Source: Streptomyces sp. SUK 48 (GTDB lineage Bacteria; Actinomycetota; Actinomycetes; Streptomycetales; Streptomycetaceae). Taken from it: a stretch of 64,000 nucleotides of DNA. Below are positions 12,801 through 33,900 of this stretch, piece after piece. The stretch spans positions 7,912,001 through 7,976,000 of the forward strand of contig NZ_CP045740.1 of assembly GCF_009650765.1 (NCBI RefSeq), given 5' to 3'. The position numbers and the translations under genes are program-made. The notes beneath the pieces are model-generated. The model was given only the letters and a program-made list of their open reading frames with translations. It was not told the DNA's origin and ran no database searches. Within the stretch, counting starts at the first letter, position 1, and every line of letters begins with the position of its first letter.

Positions 12801-14366
12801 CGTCCTGGTGAGCTGGTTCATGCGGCGGTGTGGGGGCTGGTGCGGTCCGCGCAGTCGGAGCATCCGGACCGGTTCGTGCTGGCGGAGGCCGAGGACACGG
12901 ACGAGGTGGTCCGGGTGCTGCCTGCCGTACTGGCCGCCGGTGAGCCGCAGTTCGCGGTCCGGGGCGGGGAGGTGTGCGTGCCGCGCCTGGTGAAGGCAGC
13001 CGGAGCCCGTGACGGCGGCGCGCCGGACCTCACCGACGGCACGGTTCTCGTGACCGGTGCCTCCGGATCGCTCGGCGCCCTCGTCGCACGGCACCTGGTG
13101 ACCGCACACAAGGTACGGCGGCTGCTGCTGGCGAGCCGCCGGGGCGCCCACGCGCCGGGCGCCGCCGACCTGACCGCCGAACTGGCCGCGCAGGGCGCCG
13201 AGATCACCTGGGCGGCCTGCGACGTCGCCGACCGGGAGGCCGTCTCCGCGCTGCTGGACGGCCGGCGGCTGTCGGCCGTCGTACACACCGCGGGCGTGCT
13301 GGACGACGGTGTGGTCGGCTCGGTCACGCCGGAGCGGATGAGGGAGGTCTTCCGGCCCAAGGTGGACGCCGTCCTGAACCTGCACGAGTGCACCCGGGAC
13401 ATGGGCCTGGCCGCCTTCGTGGTGTTCTCGTCCGTCGCCGGTCTGATCGGCGGCGCGGGTCAGGCGAGTTACGCGGCGGCCAACACCTTCCTCGACGCCT
13501 TCGCCGGCTCCCGACGCGCCCGGGGACTGCCCGCCACCTCGCTGGCGTGGGGGGTGTGGGAGCAGCCCGGCGCGATGACGGACGGTCTCGCCGCCGCCGA
13601 CCGGGCGCGGATGGCGCGCAGCGGTGTGCTGCCGCTGCCGACCGGGGAGGGGCTGCGACTGTTCGACGCGGCGCTGACCACGGACGAGGCGATGCTCGCC
13701 CCGGTCCGTATCGACACCGGCGCCCTGTGCGGCGGTGAGACACCGCCGCTGCTGCGCGCCCTCGTGCCCGCCTCGGCCGGCCGGAGGAGCGTGCGGGGCG
13801 CCGCTTCCTCCGCGTCCGCGTCCGGCTCCGGGCCCTCGCTGGCCGAGCGCCTGGCGGGGCTGCCCGAGGGGGAGCGGGAGAAGAGCGTGCTGGATCTGGT
13901 GCGGGCCGAGGTGGCCGCGGTCCTGGGGCACGCCTCGGACCGTACGATCCGGCCGGAACACGCCTTCCAGGATCTGGGCTTCGACTCCCTCACCGCCGTC
14001 GAACTCCGCAACCGGCTGAACCGGGCCACCGGGCTGCGGCTCCCCGCGACCCTGGTCTTCGACCACCCGACACCCGCTGTGCTCGCCCGTCAGGTGTTCA
14101 CCGAGGTCACGGGGGCTGCCGAACCGGCTTTAGTGGATTCCCTACTTGCCGACTTGGACAAGGTGGAACAAGAATTGGTCACGAAGTTGGCAGCGAGCGA
14201 AGCTCGCGACCGGATCCTGGCGAAGCTCCAGGAAGTGCTGCTGATCGCCGGTGAATCCGGCAAGGCATCGGACCAGGAAATCCCTGGTGCGAGCGGCAGC
14301 GATCTGGAATCGGCCACGGACGACGAAGTATTCGATCTGCTCGGCAAGGAATTCGGGATTTCCTGA
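1..14366 (+). CDS. Modular type I PKS, polyene part (PKS-1; modules M2 partial, M3, M4), 5' truncated
   Basis: The reading frame is open from the left edge, and the window begins in a KS-AT linker, so the true start lies upstream. Counting residues from position 6, the domains in order are AT (about 86-370), DH, KR, ACP (Ser1250); KS (1313-1740, Cys1485), AT, DH, KR, ACP (Ser2938); KS (2997, Cys3169), AT, DH, KR, ACP (Ser4661); then a C-terminal docking region (about 4700-4786) ending [15 protein letters not shown]. All three ATs carry GHSVGE and HAFHS, typical of malonyl-CoA. All three KRs have the LDD motif (B type). No ER is present, so each module should add a two-carbon unit ending in a double bond. 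The gene holds two TTA codons (4218, 14130). It stops 71 bp before PKS-2, so co-transcription is likely. Upstream I expect the loading module and one further module, but they cannot be seen. Confidence 0.95.
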   Translation, partial: PVPVPWVLSARTEAALRAQADRLLAFATDEVSPVDAGFSTATTRSALEHRAAVIGTDPAELRAGLAALAAGEPAANLVTGRARPTGKTGFLFSGQGSQRLGMGRALYEAYPVFAAAYDEVCGHLDAPVDVDSEELNQTGSTQPALFAVEVALFRLLASWGVRPDYVAGHSVGEIAAAHVAGVLSLEDAAKLVSARARLMQALPGGGAMVAVQATEEEALPYLTDGVGIAAVNGPRSVVVSGAEDAVLAVAEEFAGRGRKTSRLKVSHAFHSPLMEPMLEEFGEVVSGLTFNEPRIPVVSNLTGGLADPYTPSYWVRHVREAVRFADGVRTLHGLGVGTFVEIGPGGVLSGMAQGCVDDVVTVPVLRADRPEPQALTTAYAQLHVSGAEVDWDAFFPGARRVDLPTYAFQRERYWLNAPAAVGDMSAVGQGDAGHPLLGAAVPLADGDGHLLTGRLSTHTHPWLTDHAVGGIALLPGTAFVELAVTAADAVGCDLLEELTLETPLLVPERGGVAVQVRVGADDGTGRRSLTVHSRTDDGDARPHQDDPARAWVRHASGALTVATEEPMDGALAAWPPAGAEPIDVDGFYDRLAALALDYGPVFQGLRAAWRAGDDFFAEVELPGADGTEDGANGRDAGANGRDAGAYGLHPALFDAALHTVWLGAVEPDAGTGHGLLPFAWSGVRLTAAGASALRVKVSRAGASTVSLLLADGTGEPVARIDSLTLRPVAAEQLRAGSGGDDAVFALEWTPVGLPSVPDGTRIESYGDLAALRDAGSPAVTAAGADADAAAGAVIVPCPTGTGTDLATQVREVTYAVLELLQWWLAEDRPARLVLVTRTGDLAQAAVRGLVRSAQTENPGRIVLVETSADTESGSGAGHAGPARALPGLLASAEPQALVRADGEIRVPRLVRAATPDPEPQVPALGTGTVLLTGASGGLGGLLARHLVAEHGVRSLLLVSRRGGDAPGAADLTAELTARGADITWAACDVADRDAVRALLAGPGQKLSAIVHTAGVLDDGIIGSLTPERLDTVFRPKVDAALNLHDLAAELCGDLSAFVLFSSAAGTLGTPGQGNYAAANTFLDALAEHRRALGLRATSLAWGLWAQAGESAMTGGLDHTDLTRIKRMGLAPIPPADGLRLFDAALATDRAAVAPIRLDTSAFRGGQGRPSEAQGQPVPSVLRGLVRVAPVRRAARSAPKGSLGERLAGLPVAEREQVVLDLVRGEVAAVLGHAGAGSVGADDAFKDIGFDSLTAVELRNRLNSAVGMRLPATLIFDYPSPLTLARFLTAEAAGSGEATATVPATRPASGAAADEPIAIVGMACRYPGGVRSPEELWQLVFSGRDAVSGFPEDRGWDVANLYDPNPDQWGTSYTREGGFLRDAADFDAEFFGISPREALAMDPQQRLLLETSWEAFERAGIDPATVRGSRTGVFAGVMYHDYGGRVHTSPPGLEGYLVNGSAGSVASGRVSYTFGLEGPAVTVDTACSSSLVALHLAAQALRSGECSMALVGGVTVMAGPSVFVEFSRQRGLSADGRCKAFAAGADGTGWAEGAGMLLVERLSDARRHGHQVLAVVRGTAVNQDGASNGLTAPNGPAQQRVIRQALANAGVSPDQVDAVEAHGTGTRLGDPIEAQALIATYGQERAGGRPLWLGSLKSNIGHAQAAAGVGGIIKMVMAMRHGVLPRTLHVDEPTPHVDWSAGEVRLLTEAVDWPAHDGPRRAAVSSFGVSGTNAHVIVEQAPAPVESVPTPASGSVVPWVLSAKSDTALRAQASRLLSFLGAEGAEGAEGAEGNGLRPEDVAFSLATSRAALERRAVVVGAHPAELRQELEALASGAASTGGAVGGKIGFLFSGQGSQRLGMGRELYEAYPVFAAAYDEVCAHLDTPVDVDSDELHQTGSTQPALFAVEVALFRLLESWGIRPDYVAGHSVGEIAAAHVAGVLSLEDAAKLVSARAALMQALPGGGAMVAVQATEEEVLPYLTDGVGIAAVNGPQSVVVSGTEDAVTAIAETFRELGRKTSRLKVSHAFHSPLMDPMLEEFAEAIGGLTFDEPRIPVVSNLTGGLAEPYTPSYWVRHVREAVRFADGVRTLHELGVTRFVEIGPGGVLSALAQGCADDIVTVPTLRADRPEPYAITAALGLLHTHGVSPDWQALLPGARRVDLPTYAFQRERYWLDVPRASGDVRAAGLGPADHPLLGAAITTADSDGVLLTGLLSLETHPWLADHAVHGTVLLPGTAFVELAIRAGDETGCGWIEDLALELPLVVPEREGVTLQVAVGAEDEWGRRQLSVHSRTGAGPWLQHATGVLSSASAPSAVDPGSWPPAGAEAVDLTDFYAGTAAVGLEYGPLFQGLRSVWRAGDDVYAEVELPEELAADATAFALHPALLDAALHALAAGGLVPLDDGPALPFAWSGVFVQAAGAAMVRVKLSRTASGSFTLAVADGAGEPVASVESLTLRTVSTEQLRDVGGGEQQLFELEWTPCALPAAAEAVPIETVADFAALRESEGSRAAAVVVPCPVGSGTQADRVHRVTDEVLALVQGWSAQERAGRLVLVTRPGELVHAAVWGLVRSAQSEHPDRFVLAEAEDTDEVVRVLPAVLAAGEPQFAVRGGEVCVPRLVKATGTVTDTPDFGAGVVLLTGASGALGGLVARHLVAEHGVRSLLLLSRRGAEAPGAVELEAELTAWGAEVNWAACDAADRDALAEVLSGTPVTAVVHTAGVLDDGVIASLTPDRMAKVLRPKVDAVLNLHELTGELSAFVVFSSVSGILGSAGQGNYAAANTFLDAFAGFRRDQQLPATSLAWGLWEQNGGMADRLDQADLTRLKRVGLAPIAVDEGLRLFDAALALDRATVAPLRLDPSGLQGTVPSVLRGLVRVAPVRRAARSAPKGSLGERLAGLPAAEREQVVLDMVRAEVAAVLGHASARAVQPEHAFQDAGFDSLTSVELRNRLNAATGLRLPATLVFDHPTPAALSRFLLAETLGVQERPEAAVAAVTGTDEPIAIVGMACRFPGEVRSPEDLWRLVASGGDAISSFPEDRGWDVENLYDPDPDRSGKSYARHGGFLHRAAEFDPSFFGISPREALAMDPQQRLLLETSWEAFERAGIDPATVRGSRTGVFAGVMYHDYGGRVKTAAEGMDAYLGSGSAGSIASGRVSYTFGLEGPAVTVDTACSSSLVALHLAAQALRSGECSMALVGGVTVMATPSTFVEFSRQRGLSMDGRCKAFGAEADGTGWAEGAGMLLVERLSDARRNGHQVLAVVRGTAVNQDGASNGLTAPNGPAQQRVIRQALANAGVSPDQVDAVEAHGTGTRLGDPIEAQALIATYGQERAGERPLWLGSLKSNIGHAQAAAGVGGVIKMVMAMRHGVLPRTLHVDEPTPHVDWSAGDVRLLTEAVDWPAHDGPRRAAVSSFGISGTNAHVIVEQAPAPEDSEPAPESGAVVPWVLSAKSDTALRAQAERLLSLASTTELRPADLAFSLATTRSALEYRAAVVGEGRDELLDGLRALAEGSPAPARVVRGEPASDGKVGFLFSGQGSQRLGMGRGLYAAYPVFAAAYDEVCGLLDVPVDVDAESLHQTGSTQPALFAVEVALFRLLESWGIRPDYVAGHSVGEIAAAHVAGVLSLADAAKLVSARARLMQALPAGGAMVAVQATEEEVLPYLTEEVGIAAVNGPQSVVVSGAEDVVVGIGDAFRELGRKTSRLKVSHAFHSPLMDPMLEEFAEAIGGLTFDEPRVPVVSNLTGGLAEPYTPSYWVRHVREAVRFADGVRTLHALGVSTFVEIGPGGVLSALAQGCADDIVTVPVVRGDRPEPQAVVTALAELHVHGVSPDWRAVLPGARRVDLPTYAFQYERFWLEVPEEFSGGAAAAGLGLGAAEHPLAGAVVALPGAGGFLVTGRLSLRTHPWLADHMVMGRVLLPGTALVELAVRAGDEAGCAQVEDLTLEAPLIVPDQGGVAVQVWVGPEEESGRRALSVHARPDDAPDDAPWTRHAVGYLTDELPEPPHGVDLGVWPPAGAEPVDLDGFYEGLDGLGLGYGQIFRGLRSVWRDGDDVLAEVALAEAALPEGADAFAVHPALLDAALHAIGAGGLVPVADGPLLPFAWSAVGVRATGATALRVKVSRTGTDTVSLTVADASGALVATVGSLSLRPVSREQLLAAGGPGGHAGDSLFGLAWQPMTLMEGGAPLDVRVYPDLAALSADLPEAEAEAEAEAEADADEAEADAVAVVPCPEIPGTPTAEHVHRVASEVLALIQWWSARERAGRLVLVTRPGELVHAAVWGLVRSAQSEHPDRFVLAEAEDTDEVVRVLPAVLAAGEPQFAVRGGEVCVPRLVKAAGARDGGAPDLTDGTVLVTGASGSLGALVARHLVTAHKVRRLLLASRRGAHAPGAADLTAELAAQGAEITWAACDVADREAVSALLDGRRLSAVVHTAGVLDDGVVGSVTPERMREVFRPKVDAVLNLHECTRDMGLAAFVVFSSVAGLIGGAGQASYAAANTFLDAFAGSRRARGLPATSLAWGVWEQPGAMTDGLAAADRARMARSGVLPLPTGEGLRLFDAALTTDEAMLAPVRIDTGALCGGETPPLLRALVPASAGRRSVRGAASSASASGSGPSLAERLAGLPEGEREKSVLDLVRAEVAAVLGHASDRTIRPEHAFQDLGFDSLTAVELRNRLNRATGLRLPATLVFDHPTPAVLARQVFTEVTGAAEPALVDSLLADLDKVEQELVTKLAASEARDRILAKLQEVLLIAGESGKASDQEIPGASGSDLESATDDEVFDLLGKEFGIS
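1893..1934 (+). repeat. 21-bp direct repeat (two units) in DH2
   Basis: Two 21-bp copies differing at two bases encode ANGRDAG twice, in a loop of the M2 dehydratase ahead of the DAALH motif. Confidence 0.88.
4218..4220 (+). promoter_or_regulatory. In-frame TTA leucine codon in KS3 of PKS-1 (possible bldA control)
   Basis: The KS motif [10 protein letters not shown] is written with TTA for its first leucine here; the other KS domains use CTG or TTG. In Streptomyces TTA is read only by the developmentally controlled bldA tRNA. Confidence 0.9.
5340..5375 (+). repeat. 9-bp repeat (GGCGCTGAG, about four copies) in the KS3-AT3 linker
   Basis: Three exact and one changed copy encode [13 protein letters not shown] between KS and AT of M3. 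No other AT in the window has this insertion. Confidence 0.9.
8994..14110 (+). other. PKS module M4: KS-AT-DH-KR-ACP, malonyl, double bond
   Basis: KS 8994-10275 (Cys codon 9510), AT 10570-11400 (HAFHS), DH 11620-12470 ([15 protein letters not shown]; the usual YGPxFQGL reads YGQIFRGL), KR 12500-13770 (VLDDG), ACP 13890-14110 (Ser codon 13986). An alanine/glutamate microsatellite interrupts the DH-KR linker. The DH changes are outside the catalytic His/Asp pair, so activity is still expected. Confidence 0.88.
12603..12638 (+). repeat. GAAGCC hexanucleotide microsatellite (six copies) in M4
   Basis: Six perfect GAAGCC copies followed by related GACGCC/GACGAA/GCCGAG units encode a Glu-Ala run, then Asp-Ala, in the DH-KR linker of M4. 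It is a likely slippage hotspot that keeps frame in six-base steps. Confidence 0.95.
14130..14132 (+). promoter_or_regulatory. In-frame TTA leucine codon near the C-terminus of PKS-1 (possible bldA control)
   Basis: It lies in the linker between ACP4 and the docking tail (EPALVDSLL), close to a rare CTA, in a stretch that is less G/C-rich than the rest of the gene. Confidence 0.9.
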
Positions 14367-14417
14367 CCGCTCCGGCGCGTCCCGGTGAGCCCTTGCCGAA
14401 TTCCGGTAAGTCATCGC

Positions 14418-14437
14418 AGGGGTGAGGGACGATTTCG

Positions 14438-14440
<3 letters not shown>
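14418..14440 (+). promoter_or_regulatory. Ribosome binding site and GTG start of PKS-2
   Basis: AGGGGTGAGGGAC precedes GTG by about 8 bp. The N-terminal docking helix begins directly at this codon, which decides the start. Confidence 0.8.
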
Positions 14441-25384
<10,944 letters not shown>

Positions 25385-25416
25385 ACCGCGCAGGCCAAAA
25401 GGGGCGGGCAACACCG

Positions 25417-28400
25417 ATGATGAACGAAGACAAGCTCCGGGACTACCTCAAGCGGGCCACCACCGATCTGCGCCAGGCCCGGCGGCGCGTGCGCGAGCTG
25501 GAGGCCCGCGACCAGGAGCCCATCGCCATCGTGGGCATGGGCTGCCGCTTCCCCGGCGGCGTCGGCACCCCCGAGGAACTGTGGCGGCTGCTGGCCGACG
25601 GCACGGACGCCGTCTCCGGGTTCCCCGAGGACCGCGGCTGGGATGTCGACGCGCTCTACGACCCCGACCCCGAGCGGCCCGGCAAGGTCTACACCCGGCA
25701 GGGCGGCTTCCTGCGCGACGCGGCCGACTTCGACGCGGACTTCTTCGGGATCTCACCGCGCGAGGCACTGGCCATGGACCCGCAGCAGCGGCTGCTGCTG
25801 GAGACCGCCTGGGAGACCTTCGAACACGCGGGCATCGACCCCGCCACCCTCAAGGGCAGCCGCACCGGCGTCTTCGCGGGCCTCATGTACCACGACTACG
25901 GCTTCACGCCCGGCGTCCTCCCCGAAGGCGTCGAGGGGCTGATGAGCACCGGGAACTCCGGCAGCGTCGCCTCCGGACGCATCGCCTACACCTTCGGCTT
26001 CGAGGGCCCCGCGGTCACCGTGGACACCGCCTGCTCGTCCTCGCTCGTCGCCCTGCACCTCGCCGTGCGGGCCCTGCGGGGCGGCGAGTGCACGATGGCG
26101 CTGGCCGGGGGAGTGACGGTCATGGCGGGCCCGTCCGCCTTCGTCGAGTTCAGCCGTCAGCGCGGGCTCGCCCCCGACGGCCGCTGCAAGTCCTTCGCGG
26201 CGGCGGCGGACGGCGCGTCCTGGTCCGAGGGCGCCGGGCTGCTGCTGGTGGAGCGGCTGCGGGACGCCCGGCGGCTCGGCCACCCGGTGCTCGCGGTCGT
26301 CCGGGGCAGCGCCGTCAACCAGGACGGCGCCTCCAACGGCCTGACCGCGCCCAACGGCCCCTCGCAGCAGCGCGTGATCCTCGAAGCGCTGGCCGGGGCC
26401 GGGCTGTCCGCGGAGGAGATCGACGCCGTGGAGGCGCACGGCACGGGCACCGAACTCGGCGACCCGATCGAGGCGCAGGCACTGCTGGCGACCTACGGGC
26501 AGAACCGCCGACGCCCGCTGCTGGTGGGCTCGTTGAAGTCCAACATCGGGCACGCGCAGGCCGCGGCCGGCGTCGCCGGGGTGATGAAGACGGTGCTGGC
26601 GATGCGGCATGGTGTGCTGCCGAAGACGCTGCACGTGGACCGGCCCACCCCCCGGGTCGACTGGTCGGCCGGTTCGGTCGAGCTGCTGACCGAGGCGACC
26701 GCGTGGCCCGAGACGGACCACCCCCGCCGGGCCGGGATCTCCTCGTTCGGGATCAGCGGCACCAACGCGCATGTCATCATCGAAGCGGCCCCCGAGGAAC
26801 CGGAGCCCGAGCCCGACGAGGAGGTCACCCCGGCCGAGGCACCGGCGCCGGCGCGGACCACCGTGGTGCCGTGGGTGCTCTCCGCGAAGAGCGGACAGGC
26901 GCTGCGGGAACAGGCACGACGACTCTTGTCGTCCGCCGACCTGCTGGCCGCCTCGCCCGCCGACGTGGGCTTCTCGCTGGCGGTCACCCGCTCGGCGCTG
27001 GAGCACCGGGCGGCGATCGTCGGCGCCGACGGGGACGAACTGCGCGCGGGACTGACCGCCCTCGCGGCCGGCGAGCCCGCGCCCCAGCTGGTGACGGGAC
27101 GCGCCCGGGCGGACCGGGGCAGGACCGGGTTCCTTTTCTCCGGACAGGGCTCGCAACGCCTGGGCATGGGGCGTGAGTTGTACGAGGCGTATCCGGTGTT
27201 CGCGGCGGCGTACGACGAGGTGTGCGCGCACTTGGACACACCGGTCGACGTGGACTCGGACGAGCTGCATCGGACGGGTTCGGCACAGCCCGCGCTGTTC
27301 GCCGTCGAGGTGGCCCTGTTCCGGCTGCTGGAGTCGTGGGGGGTCCGGCCCGACTACGTGGCCGGACACTCGGTGGGGGAGATCGCGGCCGCGCATGTGG
27401 CGGGTGTGCTCTCCCTCGAAGACGCGGCGAAGCTGGTGTCGGCCCGGGCCCGTCTCATGCAGGCGCTGCCCGGTGGCGGCGCGATGGTCGCCGTACAGGC
27501 CACCGAGGACGAGGTGCTGCCGTACCTGACCGGCGAGGTCGGGGTCGCGGCGGTCAACGGGCCGCAGGCGGTGGTGGTTTCGGGAGCAGAGGAAGCGGTG
27601 CTGGCGGTCGCGGAGGAGTTCGCCGGCCGGGGCCGCAAGACGTCCCGGCTGAAGGTCAGCCACGCGTTCCACTCGCCTTTGATGGACCCGATGCTGGACG
27701 CGTTCGCCCGGACCATCGGCGACCTGACGTTCAACGAACCCCGCATTCCCGTCGTTTCGAACCTCACCGGACGACTCGCCGAGCCGTACACCCCCGCGTA
27801 CTGGGTCCGGCACGTCCGCGAGGCGGTCCGGTTCGCCGACGGCGTCAAGACCCTCGACGGCCTGGGCGTGACCACGTTCGTGGAGATCGGCCCCGGCGGC
27901 GTCCTCAGTGCCCTCGCCCAGGGCTGCCTCGACGACGCGGACCTCGTCACCGTGCCCGCCCTGCGCACCGACCGGCCCGAGCCCCAGGCGCTCACGCTCG
28001 CCCTCGGACAGCTGCACGCGCACGGAGTCTCCCCCGACTGGCGGACGCTGTTCCCCGCCGCCCGGCGGGTCGGCCTGCCCACGTACGCCTTCCAGCGCGA
28101 GCGCTACTGGCTCGAGGGCACGGCCGCGGCCGACGTCTCCTCGGCGGGACTGGACCCGGCGGCCCACGCCCTGCTCGGCGCGGTGGTGGAGACCGCCGGG
28201 GCGCAAGACCTGCTGTTCACCGGCCGGCTGTCCCCGGCCGACCTGCCCTGGACCGCGGACCACACGGTCGCAGGCGTCCCGGTGCTCCCGGCCACCGCGT
28301 TCGTGGAACTCGCCCTGTCCGCAGGCCGGCAGGCCGGGTTCCCGCACCTGGACCAGCTCGACGTGGACGCCCCGCTGGTCCTGGCCGAACAGGGCGCCGT

Positions 28401-30882
28401 CCGTGTCCAGGTGCAGCTCGGCGCGGGCGACGACCCCGACCGGCGCCCGGTACGCGTCTTCAGCCGGCCCGCCGCGGGCGGCGCCGACGAGCCATGGGTC
28501 CGGCACGCCACCGGCGAGCTGACCCGGAACACCCCGGCGCCGGACTTCGACCTGATGCTCTGGCCGCCGGCGGACGCCGAACCCGTGGACGTCCAGGACC
28601 GCCCCTACCTGAGCGCCGCCTGGCGCGTGGGGGAGGAGCTGTACGCCGAGGCCGTACTGCCCGCCGCCGAGCAGAGCCGGGCGGGCCGCTACGCGCTGCA
28701 CCCCGCCCTGCTGGACGCCGCCCTCGGCCTCCCGCGTACCGGGGAGTTGGACCAGGTGTCCCTGCCGTACGCCTGGAGCGGTCTGTCCGTGCACGCGCCG
28801 GGGCCGGGTGCCGTACGCGTCCGCGTGCGGCCCGCCGGTGAGGACGCGGTGGCGATCGAACTGGCCGACGCCGACGGCTCTCCGGTCGCCTCGGCCGCCT
28901 CCGTCCGGACCCGGACCATGTCCGCGCAGCAGGTACTGGCCTCGCGCGTGGCCCACCGGGACTGGATGTTCGGGGTCGACTGGGTCGAGCACACCACGAC
29001 GTCCGCCCCCGCCCCCGCCGCCGAGGCGGGGTGGACGGTCCTCGGCGACGGGGGCCCCTGCCCCGACCTCGACGCGCTGCGCGAGGCCGTGGACGACGGT
29101 ACGGCCCTGCCCGGGCACGTCCTGCTGCCCTGCCCCCGGAGCGAGGGCGACCCCGCCACGGCGACGCGCGACGCGCTGGCCCGTGTGCTGTCGGTGGTCC
29201 AGGAGTGGGTCACGGACGAGCGGTTCGCCGACGCGCGACTCGTCGTGCTGACCCGGGGCGCCGTCGAACCGGGCGGCCCGGAGGGCGACCTGGCGCACGT
29301 GGCGGTCGCCGGTCTGGTGAAGTCGGCCCAGACCGAGCACCCGGACCGGATCCTGCTCGTGGACGCGGACGACTCGGTCGCGGACGTCACCACCGACCCG
29401 GCGCTGACCGCCGCGCTCGCCGCCCTCGACGAGCCGCAGGCCGCGCTGCGCGCAGGAAAGCTGTACGTGCCGCGCCTCGCCCGGATCACCCCGCCCGACG
29501 AACCCACCGCTCCCGCGTGGGACCCCGAGGGGACCGTGCTGCTCACCGGCGCGACCGGCGGCCTCGGACGGTCCCTCGCCCGCCACCTCGTCGCCGAACG
29601 CGGCGCCCGCAGGCTCCTGTTGGCCAGCCGCCGGGGCCCCGCGGCCGAGGGCGTCGGCGAACTCGTCGCCGAACTCTCCGGCCTGGGCGCCCACATCGAC
29701 GTGGCCGCCTGCGACATCGCGGACCGGGACGCCCTCGCCGCCCTGCTGGCCTCGGTCCCGGCCGCCCACCCGCTGGTGGCCGTGGTGCACGCGGCGGGGG
29801 CCCTGGACGACGGGGTGATCACCGCCCTGACCCCGCGGCGCCTGGACACCGTGCTGCGGCCCAAGGCCGACGGGGCACTGAACCTGCACGAGCTGACCCG
29901 GGACCTCGACCTCTCCGCGTTCGTGCTCTTCTCCTCTCTGGCCGGAGTCCTCGGCAGCGCCGGCGCCGCGGGCTACGCCGCCGCGAACGCCTTCCTGGAC
30001 GGACTGGCGCACCGGCGCCGGGCCGCGGGCCTGCCCGCCACCTCGCTGGCCTGGGGCCTGTGGACGGACAACGGCGGCATGGGCGACCGGATCACCGGCG
30101 CCGACCGCAACCGGATGGGGCGCGCCGGAGTCGTACCGCTCACCCCGTCGGAGGGACTGGCCCTGTTCGACGCAGCCCTCACCGTGGACCGGCCGGTGCT
30201 GGTGCCGGTCCGGCTGGACGTGCCGGGACTGCGCGCCATGGCCCGCGCCGGCATGCTGCCCGCCCTCCTCGGCGGCCTCGTCGGCGACACCGGCACCGCG
30301 TCCGGCGAGGCCACGGACCCGGGCATCCCCGCCCTGGCCCGCCGCCTCGCCGGGAAGCCGGAGGCCGACCAGGAGAAGATCCTGCTGGACCTGGTCCGCA
30401 ACCAGGCGGCGGCCGCCCTCGGCCACGCCACCGCCGCCCGCGTCGAACCCACCACCGCCTTCCGGGACATCGGCTTCGACTCCCTGACCGCCGTGGAACT
30501 GCGCAACCGGCTCAAGGCCGCGACCGGACTCCGGCTCAAGCCCACCCTGGTCTTCGACCACCCCAACCCCGTCGCCGTCGCCCGGCTCCTGCACAAGAAC
30601 CTCGTACGGGAGCCGGCCGCCGGGATGCCGCCCGTGCTCGGCGAACTCGACCGGCTGGAGGCGCTGCTCACGGCGCTCGCCCCGCAGGACGCCGTACGGG
30701 ACAAGGTCACCGCCCGTCTGAAGGCACTGCTCTGGAAGTGGACCGACACCACCCGGGGCAGCGCGTCGAACACCGCCGACTCCGGCCCCGGCGCCGACCG
30801 CGCTCTCGACCTCGACCGGATCGACGCGGCCACCGACGACGAGATGTTCGACCTCATCGACCAAGAGCTCGGGTCTCTCTGA
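25417..30882 (+). CDS. Single-module type I PKS with a degenerate DH (PKS-3; module M7)
   Basis: Two adjacent ATGs (25417, 25420) fit as starts. The first is chosen because it lies closer to a suitable distance from AAGGGG at 25399-25404. The frame is open much further upstream, but that part overlaps PKS-2. The 1821-residue protein has an N-terminal docking helix ([13 protein letters not shown]), KS7 (34-458, Cys206), AT7 (GHSVGE/HAFHS, malonyl), a DH-like region (about 918-1170), KR7 with LDD (B type), ACP7 (Ser1689) and a docking tail ending [15 protein letters not shown]. The DH keeps His949 in [10 protein letters not shown] but has lost the YGPxFQGL segment and reads DAALG where the siblings read DAALH. 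It is probably inactive, so the module would leave a hydroxyl. That hydroxyl would be the first of the polyol, matching C15-OH of filipin. Confidence 0.95.
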   Translation: MMNEDKLRDYLKRATTDLRQARRRVRELEARDQEPIAIVGMGCRFPGGVGTPEELWRLLADGTDAVSGFPEDRGWDVDALYDPDPERPGKVYTRQGGFLRDAADFDADFFGISPREALAMDPQQRLLLETAWETFEHAGIDPATLKGSRTGVFAGLMYHDYGFTPGVLPEGVEGLMSTGNSGSVASGRIAYTFGFEGPAVTVDTACSSSLVALHLAVRALRGGECTMALAGGVTVMAGPSAFVEFSRQRGLAPDGRCKSFAAAADGASWSEGAGLLLVERLRDARRLGHPVLAVVRGSAVNQDGASNGLTAPNGPSQQRVILEALAGAGLSAEEIDAVEAHGTGTELGDPIEAQALLATYGQNRRRPLLVGSLKSNIGHAQAAAGVAGVMKTVLAMRHGVLPKTLHVDRPTPRVDWSAGSVELLTEATAWPETDHPRRAGISSFGISGTNAHVIIEAAPEEPEPEPDEEVTPAEAPAPARTTVVPWVLSAKSGQALREQARRLLSSADLLAASPADVGFSLAVTRSALEHRAAIVGADGDELRAGLTALAAGEPAPQLVTGRARADRGRTGFLFSGQGSQRLGMGRELYEAYPVFAAAYDEVCAHLDTPVDVDSDELHRTGSAQPALFAVEVALFRLLESWGVRPDYVAGHSVGEIAAAHVAGVLSLEDAAKLVSARARLMQALPGGGAMVAVQATEDEVLPYLTGEVGVAAVNGPQAVVVSGAEEAVLAVAEEFAGRGRKTSRLKVSHAFHSPLMDPMLDAFARTIGDLTFNEPRIPVVSNLTGRLAEPYTPAYWVRHVREAVRFADGVKTLDGLGVTTFVEIGPGGVLSALAQGCLDDADLVTVPALRTDRPEPQALTLALGQLHAHGVSPDWRTLFPAARRVGLPTYAFQRERYWLEGTAAADVSSAGLDPAAHALLGAVVETAGAQDLLFTGRLSPADLPWTADHTVAGVPVLPATAFVELALSAGRQAGFPHLDQLDVDAPLVLAEQGAVRVQVQLGAGDDPDRRPVRVFSRPAAGGADEPWVRHATGELTRNTPAPDFDLMLWPPADAEPVDVQDRPYLSAAWRVGEELYAEAVLPAAEQSRAGRYALHPALLDAALGLPRTGELDQVSLPYAWSGLSVHAPGPGAVRVRVRPAGEDAVAIELADADGSPVASAASVRTRTMSAQQVLASRVAHRDWMFGVDWVEHTTTSAPAPAAEAGWTVLGDGGPCPDLDALREAVDDGTALPGHVLLPCPRSEGDPATATRDALARVLSVVQEWVTDERFADARLVVLTRGAVEPGGPEGDLAHVAVAGLVKSAQTEHPDRILLVDADDSVADVTTDPALTAALAALDEPQAALRAGKLYVPRLARITPPDEPTAPAWDPEGTVLLTGATGGLGRSLARHLVAERGARRLLLASRRGPAAEGVGELVAELSGLGAHIDVAACDIADRDALAALLASVPAAHPLVAVVHAAGALDDGVITALTPRRLDTVLRPKADGALNLHELTRDLDLSAFVLFSSLAGVLGSAGAAGYAAANAFLDGLAHRRRAAGLPATSLAWGLWTDNGGMGDRITGADRNRMGRAGVVPLTPSEGLALFDAALTVDRPVLVPVRLDVPGLRAMARAGMLPALLGGLVGDTGTASGEATDPGIPALARRLAGKPEADQEKILLDLVRNQAAAALGHATAARVEPTTAFRDIGFDSLTAVELRNRLKAATGLRLKPTLVFDHPNPVAVARLLHKNLVREPAAGMPPVLGELDRLEALLTALAPQDAVRDKVTARLKALLWKWTDTTRGSASNTADSGPGADRALDLDRIDAATDDEMFDLIDQELGSL
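25516..30600 (+). other. PKS module M7: KS-AT-(DH)-KR-ACP, malonyl, hydroxyl
   Basis: KS 25516-26795 (Cys codon 26032), AT 27118-27955 (HAFHS), DH-like 28165-28935 (His codon 28261 kept; YGPxFQGL segment missing near 28590; DAALG at 28714-28728), KR 28960-30270 (ALDDG, B type), ACP 30370-30600 (Ser codon 30481). Predicted to stop at the beta-hydroxyl because the DH is broken. Confidence 0.85.
28165..28935 (+). pseudogene. Degenerate dehydratase domain within PKS-3 (M7)
   Basis: Compared with the five intact DHs in the window, this one retains the first catalytic motif (His949, [10 protein letters not shown]). It has lost roughly 18 residues spanning the YGPxFQGL motif: [11 protein letters not shown] runs almost straight into [13 protein letters not shown]. 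It also shows DAALG instead of DAALH and a further short deletion behind it. The reading frame is intact, so the protein is made but the domain is probably a structural relic. This agrees with a hydroxyl at the polyene/polyol junction. Confidence 0.8.
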
Positions 30883-30908
30883 ACCTCTCACGCACACCTC
30901 TCACGCAC
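30883..30908 (+). repeat. Perfect 13-bp tandem duplication between PKS-3 and PKS-4
   Basis: ACCTCTCACGCAC occurs twice back to back immediately after the PKS-3 stop and ends 7 bp before the GAGGA ribosome site of PKS-4. It occupies more than half of the 46-bp spacer. Confidence 0.92.
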
Positions 30909-30928
30909 TGCTACCGAGGACGTAAAAC

Positions 30929-33900
30929 ATGTCGAACGACGACAAGCTCAGGGACTACCTCAAGCGCGTGATGGTGGACCTGCGCCAGACCCGCAGGCAG
31001 CTGGGTGAGCTGGAGGCGAAGGACACCGAGCCCGTCGCCATCGTCGGTATGGCCTGCCGCTACCCGGGCGGCGTCGCCTCGCCGGAGGACCTGTGGCGGC
31101 TGGTCGCCTCGGGCGGCGACGGCATCTCCGGGTTCCCCACCGACCGGGGCTGGGACCTCGGCACGCTCTACGACCCCGAGCCCGGCCGGACCGGCCACAG
31201 CTATGTGCGCGAGGGCGGATTCCTGCACGACGCCGGGGAGTTCGACCCCGCGTTCTTCGGGATCTCCCCGCGCGAGGCCCTGGTCATGGACCCGCAGCAG
31301 CGGCTGCTCCTGGAGACCTCCTGGGAGGCGTTCGAGCGCGCGGGCATCGACCCCGCCACCGCGCGCGGCACCCGCGCCGGTGTGTTCGTCGGCACCAACG
31401 GGCAGGACCACGCCTACCTCCAGCGGCCGGGCGACAGCGACATCGAGGCCCACCTCGTCACCGCGAACACCGCCGCCGTGGTCTCCGGCCGCATCTCCTA
31501 CGCCCTCGGCCTCGAAGGCCCGGCGGTCACCGTCGACACCGCCTGCTCGTCCTCACTGGTCGCGCTCCACCTGGCCGCCCAGGCGCTGCGCCGGGGCGAG
31601 TGCTCGCTCGCCCTGGCGGGCGGCGCCACCGTGATGGCCACCCCGAACACCTTCGTCGCGTTCAGCGCCCAGCGCGGCCTGTCGCCCGACGGCCGCTGCC
31701 GCGCGTTCTCCGCCACCGCCGACGGCACGGGCATGTCCGAGGGCGTCGGCGTCCTGCTCCTGGAGCGGCTGTCCGACGCCCGCCGGCTCGGCCATGACGT
31801 CCTCGCGGTCATCCGGGGCAGCGCCGTCAACCAGGACGGCGCCTCCAACGGCCTCACGGCCCCCAACGGCCCGTCGCAGGAACGGGTGATCCGGCAGGCG
31901 CTGGAGAACGCGCGCCTGACCGCCTCCCAGGTCGACGCGGTCGAGGCCCACGGCACGGCCACCACCCTCGGCGACCCGATCGAGGCGGAGGCCCTGCTCG
32001 CCACGTACGGCCAGGAGCACCCGCAGGACCGGCCGCTGTGGCTCGGGTCCGTCAAGTCCAACCTCGGGCACACCCAGGCGGCTTCCGGCGTCGCCGGGGT
32101 CATCAAGATGGTGATGGCCATCCGCAACGGCGTCCTGCCGCGGACGCTGCACGTGGACGAGCCGACCGACCAGGTCGACTGGTCGACGGGCGGGATACGG
32201 CTGCTCACCGAGGCCGTCGACTGGCCCGGGTCCGACCACCCCCGCCGCGCCGCCGTCTCCTCCTTCGGCGTCAGCGGCACCAACGCGCACACCATCATCG
32301 AGCAGGCCCCGGCCCCCGAGGAGGAGCCCGCCACCGCACCGGCCGGAGCTCCCGCCGGCGTACGGCCGTGGGTGCTCTCGGCGAAGAGCGAGGCCGCGCT
32401 GCGCGCCCAGGCCCAGCGGCTGCTCGCCTTCCTGGAGGACCACGGACCCGGCTGCTCACCGGCCGACATCGGCTTCTCCCTCGCCACGACCCGCACCGCC
32501 TGGGACCGCCGGGCGGCCGTCGTCGGCGCGAGCATGGAAGAACTCACCGAGGGTGTCAGGGCGTTGGCGTCCGGCGCCCCCGCGGCCGCCGTCGTGCAGA
32601 ACGCGGGCCGCCTCGGCGACCGGACCGGTTTCCTCTTCTCCGGCCAGGGCTCGCAGCGGTTCGGCATGGGCCGCGAACTCTACGACGCCTTCCCCGCGTT
32701 CGCCGCCGCCTACGACGAGATCCGCGCCCACCTCGACGTCACCCTCGACACGGACGCGGAGCAGCTGAACCGCACCGGCCACACCCAGCCGGCGCTGTTC
32801 GCCCTCGAAGTCGCGTTGTTCCGGCTCCTCGAGTCGTGGGGTGTGCGGCCGGACTACGTGGCCGGTCACTCGGTGGGGGAGATCGCCGCCGCGCATGTGG
32901 CGGGCGTGCTGTCGCTCCGGGACGCGGCGAAGCTGGTGTCGGCACGGGCCGCGCTGATGCAGGCGCTCCCCGAGGGCGGCGCGATGGCCGCCGTGGAGGC
33001 GACCGAGGACGAGGTACGGCCGTATCTGACCGGCGAGGTCGGCATCGCGGCGATCAACGGGCCGCGGTCGGTGGTGGTCTCGGGCGCCGAGGACGCGGTC
33101 GCCGCGCTCGCCGACGCCTTCCGGGAGCAGGGCCGCAAGACGTCCCGGCTGAAGGTCAGCCACGCCTTCCACTCGCCGCTGATGGACCCGATGCTGGACG
33201 AGTTCCGCGAGGCCGTCGGCGACCTGACCTTCGACGAGCCGCGCATCCCGGTGGTCTCGAACCTCACCGGCCGCCTGGCCGAGCCGTACACCCCGGAGTA
33301 CTGGGTCCGGCACGTCCGCGAGGCGGTCCGGTTCGCCGACGGCGTCCGGACCCTGGCCGGTCTCGGCGTCACCACCTTCGTGGAGATCGGCCCCGGCGGG
33401 GTCCTCAGCGGCATGGCACAGGGCTGCGCCGACGGCATCGTCACCATCCCCGCACTCCGCGCCGACCGCCCCGAACCCCGGGCCGTCGTCACCGCGCTCG
33501 CCGAACTCCAGGTGCACGGAGCGTCCCCCGACTGGGAGGCCCTCTTCCCGGGCGCCCGGCGCGTCGGCCTGCCCACCTACGCCTTCCAGCGGCGGCGCTA
33601 CTGGCTGGAGACCACGGAGACCGAGACGGCCGCCGTGGACGCGGTCGACGCCGACTTCTGGGCGAGCGTCGAGCGCGAGGACGCCGAGTCCCTCGCCGCG
33701 ACCCTGGAGCTGAGCCCCGGGGAACTCGACGTCGTCGTACCGAAGTTGTCCGCCTGGCGACGCAGGCGGCGCGAGCAGTCCGCCGCGGACGGCTGGCGCT
33801 ACCGGATCACCTGGCAGCCGCTGGACGGCCTCTCCGCGGGCGATCTCTCCGGCAGCGCCTGGCTGTTCGCCGCACCCGAGGGCGACACCTGGGCCGAGGC

